From Erodium maritimum (taxonomy: Eukaryota > Streptophyta > Magnoliopsida > Geraniales > Geraniaceae): DNA of 64,000 bases. This document shows positions 63,624 through 64,000 of this stretch, piece by piece (the first letter of the stretch is position 1; every line of letters begins with the position of its first letter). The translations under genes and the position numbers were made by a program. The stretch lies in contig OY997591.1 of assembly GCA_963921825.1 (NCBI GenBank), positions 15,929,515 through 15,993,514 of the forward strand, written 5' to 3'. The notes beneath the pieces are model-generated. The model was not told the origin of the DNA. It saw nothing but the letters and a program-made list of their open reading frames with translations, and made no database searches.

Positions 63624-64000
63624 GATGATTTCTCTATGCACCAAATGTCTTGTCAATTAATTTTAGTTATGTATTATTTAGATAGTAATAAAATTTCAAA
63701 TCTAATTTCATTTTAGTTTATTTTTTTATTAATTCATTTTGTATGTTAGTTAATTTATATATTTTTAATTAATTTTATCAATTTTATTTAGTATTTACTA
63801 TTTTAAATCGAAATTTAATAAATTCAGTAAAATATCAATTAATTATCCATTCAGCATTCCTGCAAATCATGATTCTCATATATGAGTCTCACACAGTAGA
63901 ATACAACTTAGTTTGAGAGACGCACATCACAATTCAATACAAGCACCATGTTATACATGCTCATATAATAATTTTCATATATGATCTCTTCTTTTTTTTT
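63624..64000. other. AT-rich right edge
   Basis: Runs of ttaattt and ttttatt after the transposase, probably its 3' flank and terminus region. No gene. The window ends in a T run. Confidence 0.5.

Overview
The window looks like a repeat-rich nuclear region of a flowering plant, probably a eudicot. The evidence is Ty3/Gypsy chromovirus LTR elements, Ty1/Copia remnants, plant-type LINEs, PIF-Harbinger, pogo-like and hAT/MITE DNA transposons, AT-rich spacers, and one small plant-type gene with a TATA box. I cannot name the species. No CRISPR, operon, tRNA or rRNA gene was recognised. Almost everything is transposable-element sequence, much of it nested.

Layout. 1-1.73 kb is unassigned flank. 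1.735-12.372 kb is a complete but mutated chromovirus (Tekay/Del-like) on the + strand, with a perfect 5-bp target-site duplication (TSD), a tRNA-Met primer site, gag-protease-RT-RNaseH-integrase-chromodomain, a polypurine tract and two long LTRs. 12.4-19.9 kb holds pieces of two Copia elements around a gene-like locus for a very acidic protein with 81 uninterrupted GAT codons and an early in-frame stop. 20.05-25.67 kb has an unidentified coding fragment split by an ORF1-only LINE (RRM plus AT-hook), itself split by a solo LTR. 25.7-29.2 kb is AT-rich DNA with two related foldback elements. 29.2-31.85 kb is an LTR without a TSD that abuts a degraded LINE ORF2 (31.85-35.8 kb). That LINE is interrupted by a non-coding LINE-like element carrying another solo LTR (to 38.9 kb).

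39-45.5 kb holds LINE ORF1 remnants (one RRM type) and a minus-strand PIF-Harbinger transposase pseudogene. 45.84-46.22 kb is the only intact ordinary gene, a 126-residue MGNC-start protein. 46.7-53.4 kb contains a TRIM-like remnant, a 3' LTR of a truncated chromovirus, a non-coding LINE-like insertion with TSD and a Tourist-like MITE. 53.4-55.6 kb is a second ORF1-only LINE (DUF4283 plus CCHC) with TSD. 55.8-56.4 kb is a pogo/Tigger-type transposase relic. 56.8-60.4 kb is an unknown proline-rich reading frame split by a solo LTR. 60.9-64 kb has an inverted Copia LTR piece, a PIF transposase pseudogene that keeps its DDE residues, and AT-rich DNA.

How the parts relate. The genes do not form a pathway; the window is a record of insertion and loss. 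Three solo LTRs have matching or near-matching TSDs and sit inside other elements or reading frames. In two of those cases removing the LTR and one TSD copy gives an uninterrupted frame across the junction. All five Tekay-like LTRs other than those of the full element are on the minus strand. The most unusual theme is repeated insertion of LINE-type units that carry only ORF1, or no ORF, yet have intact tails and TSDs. That suggests half-LINE elements mobilised in trans. I did not find a convincing new multi-gene system.
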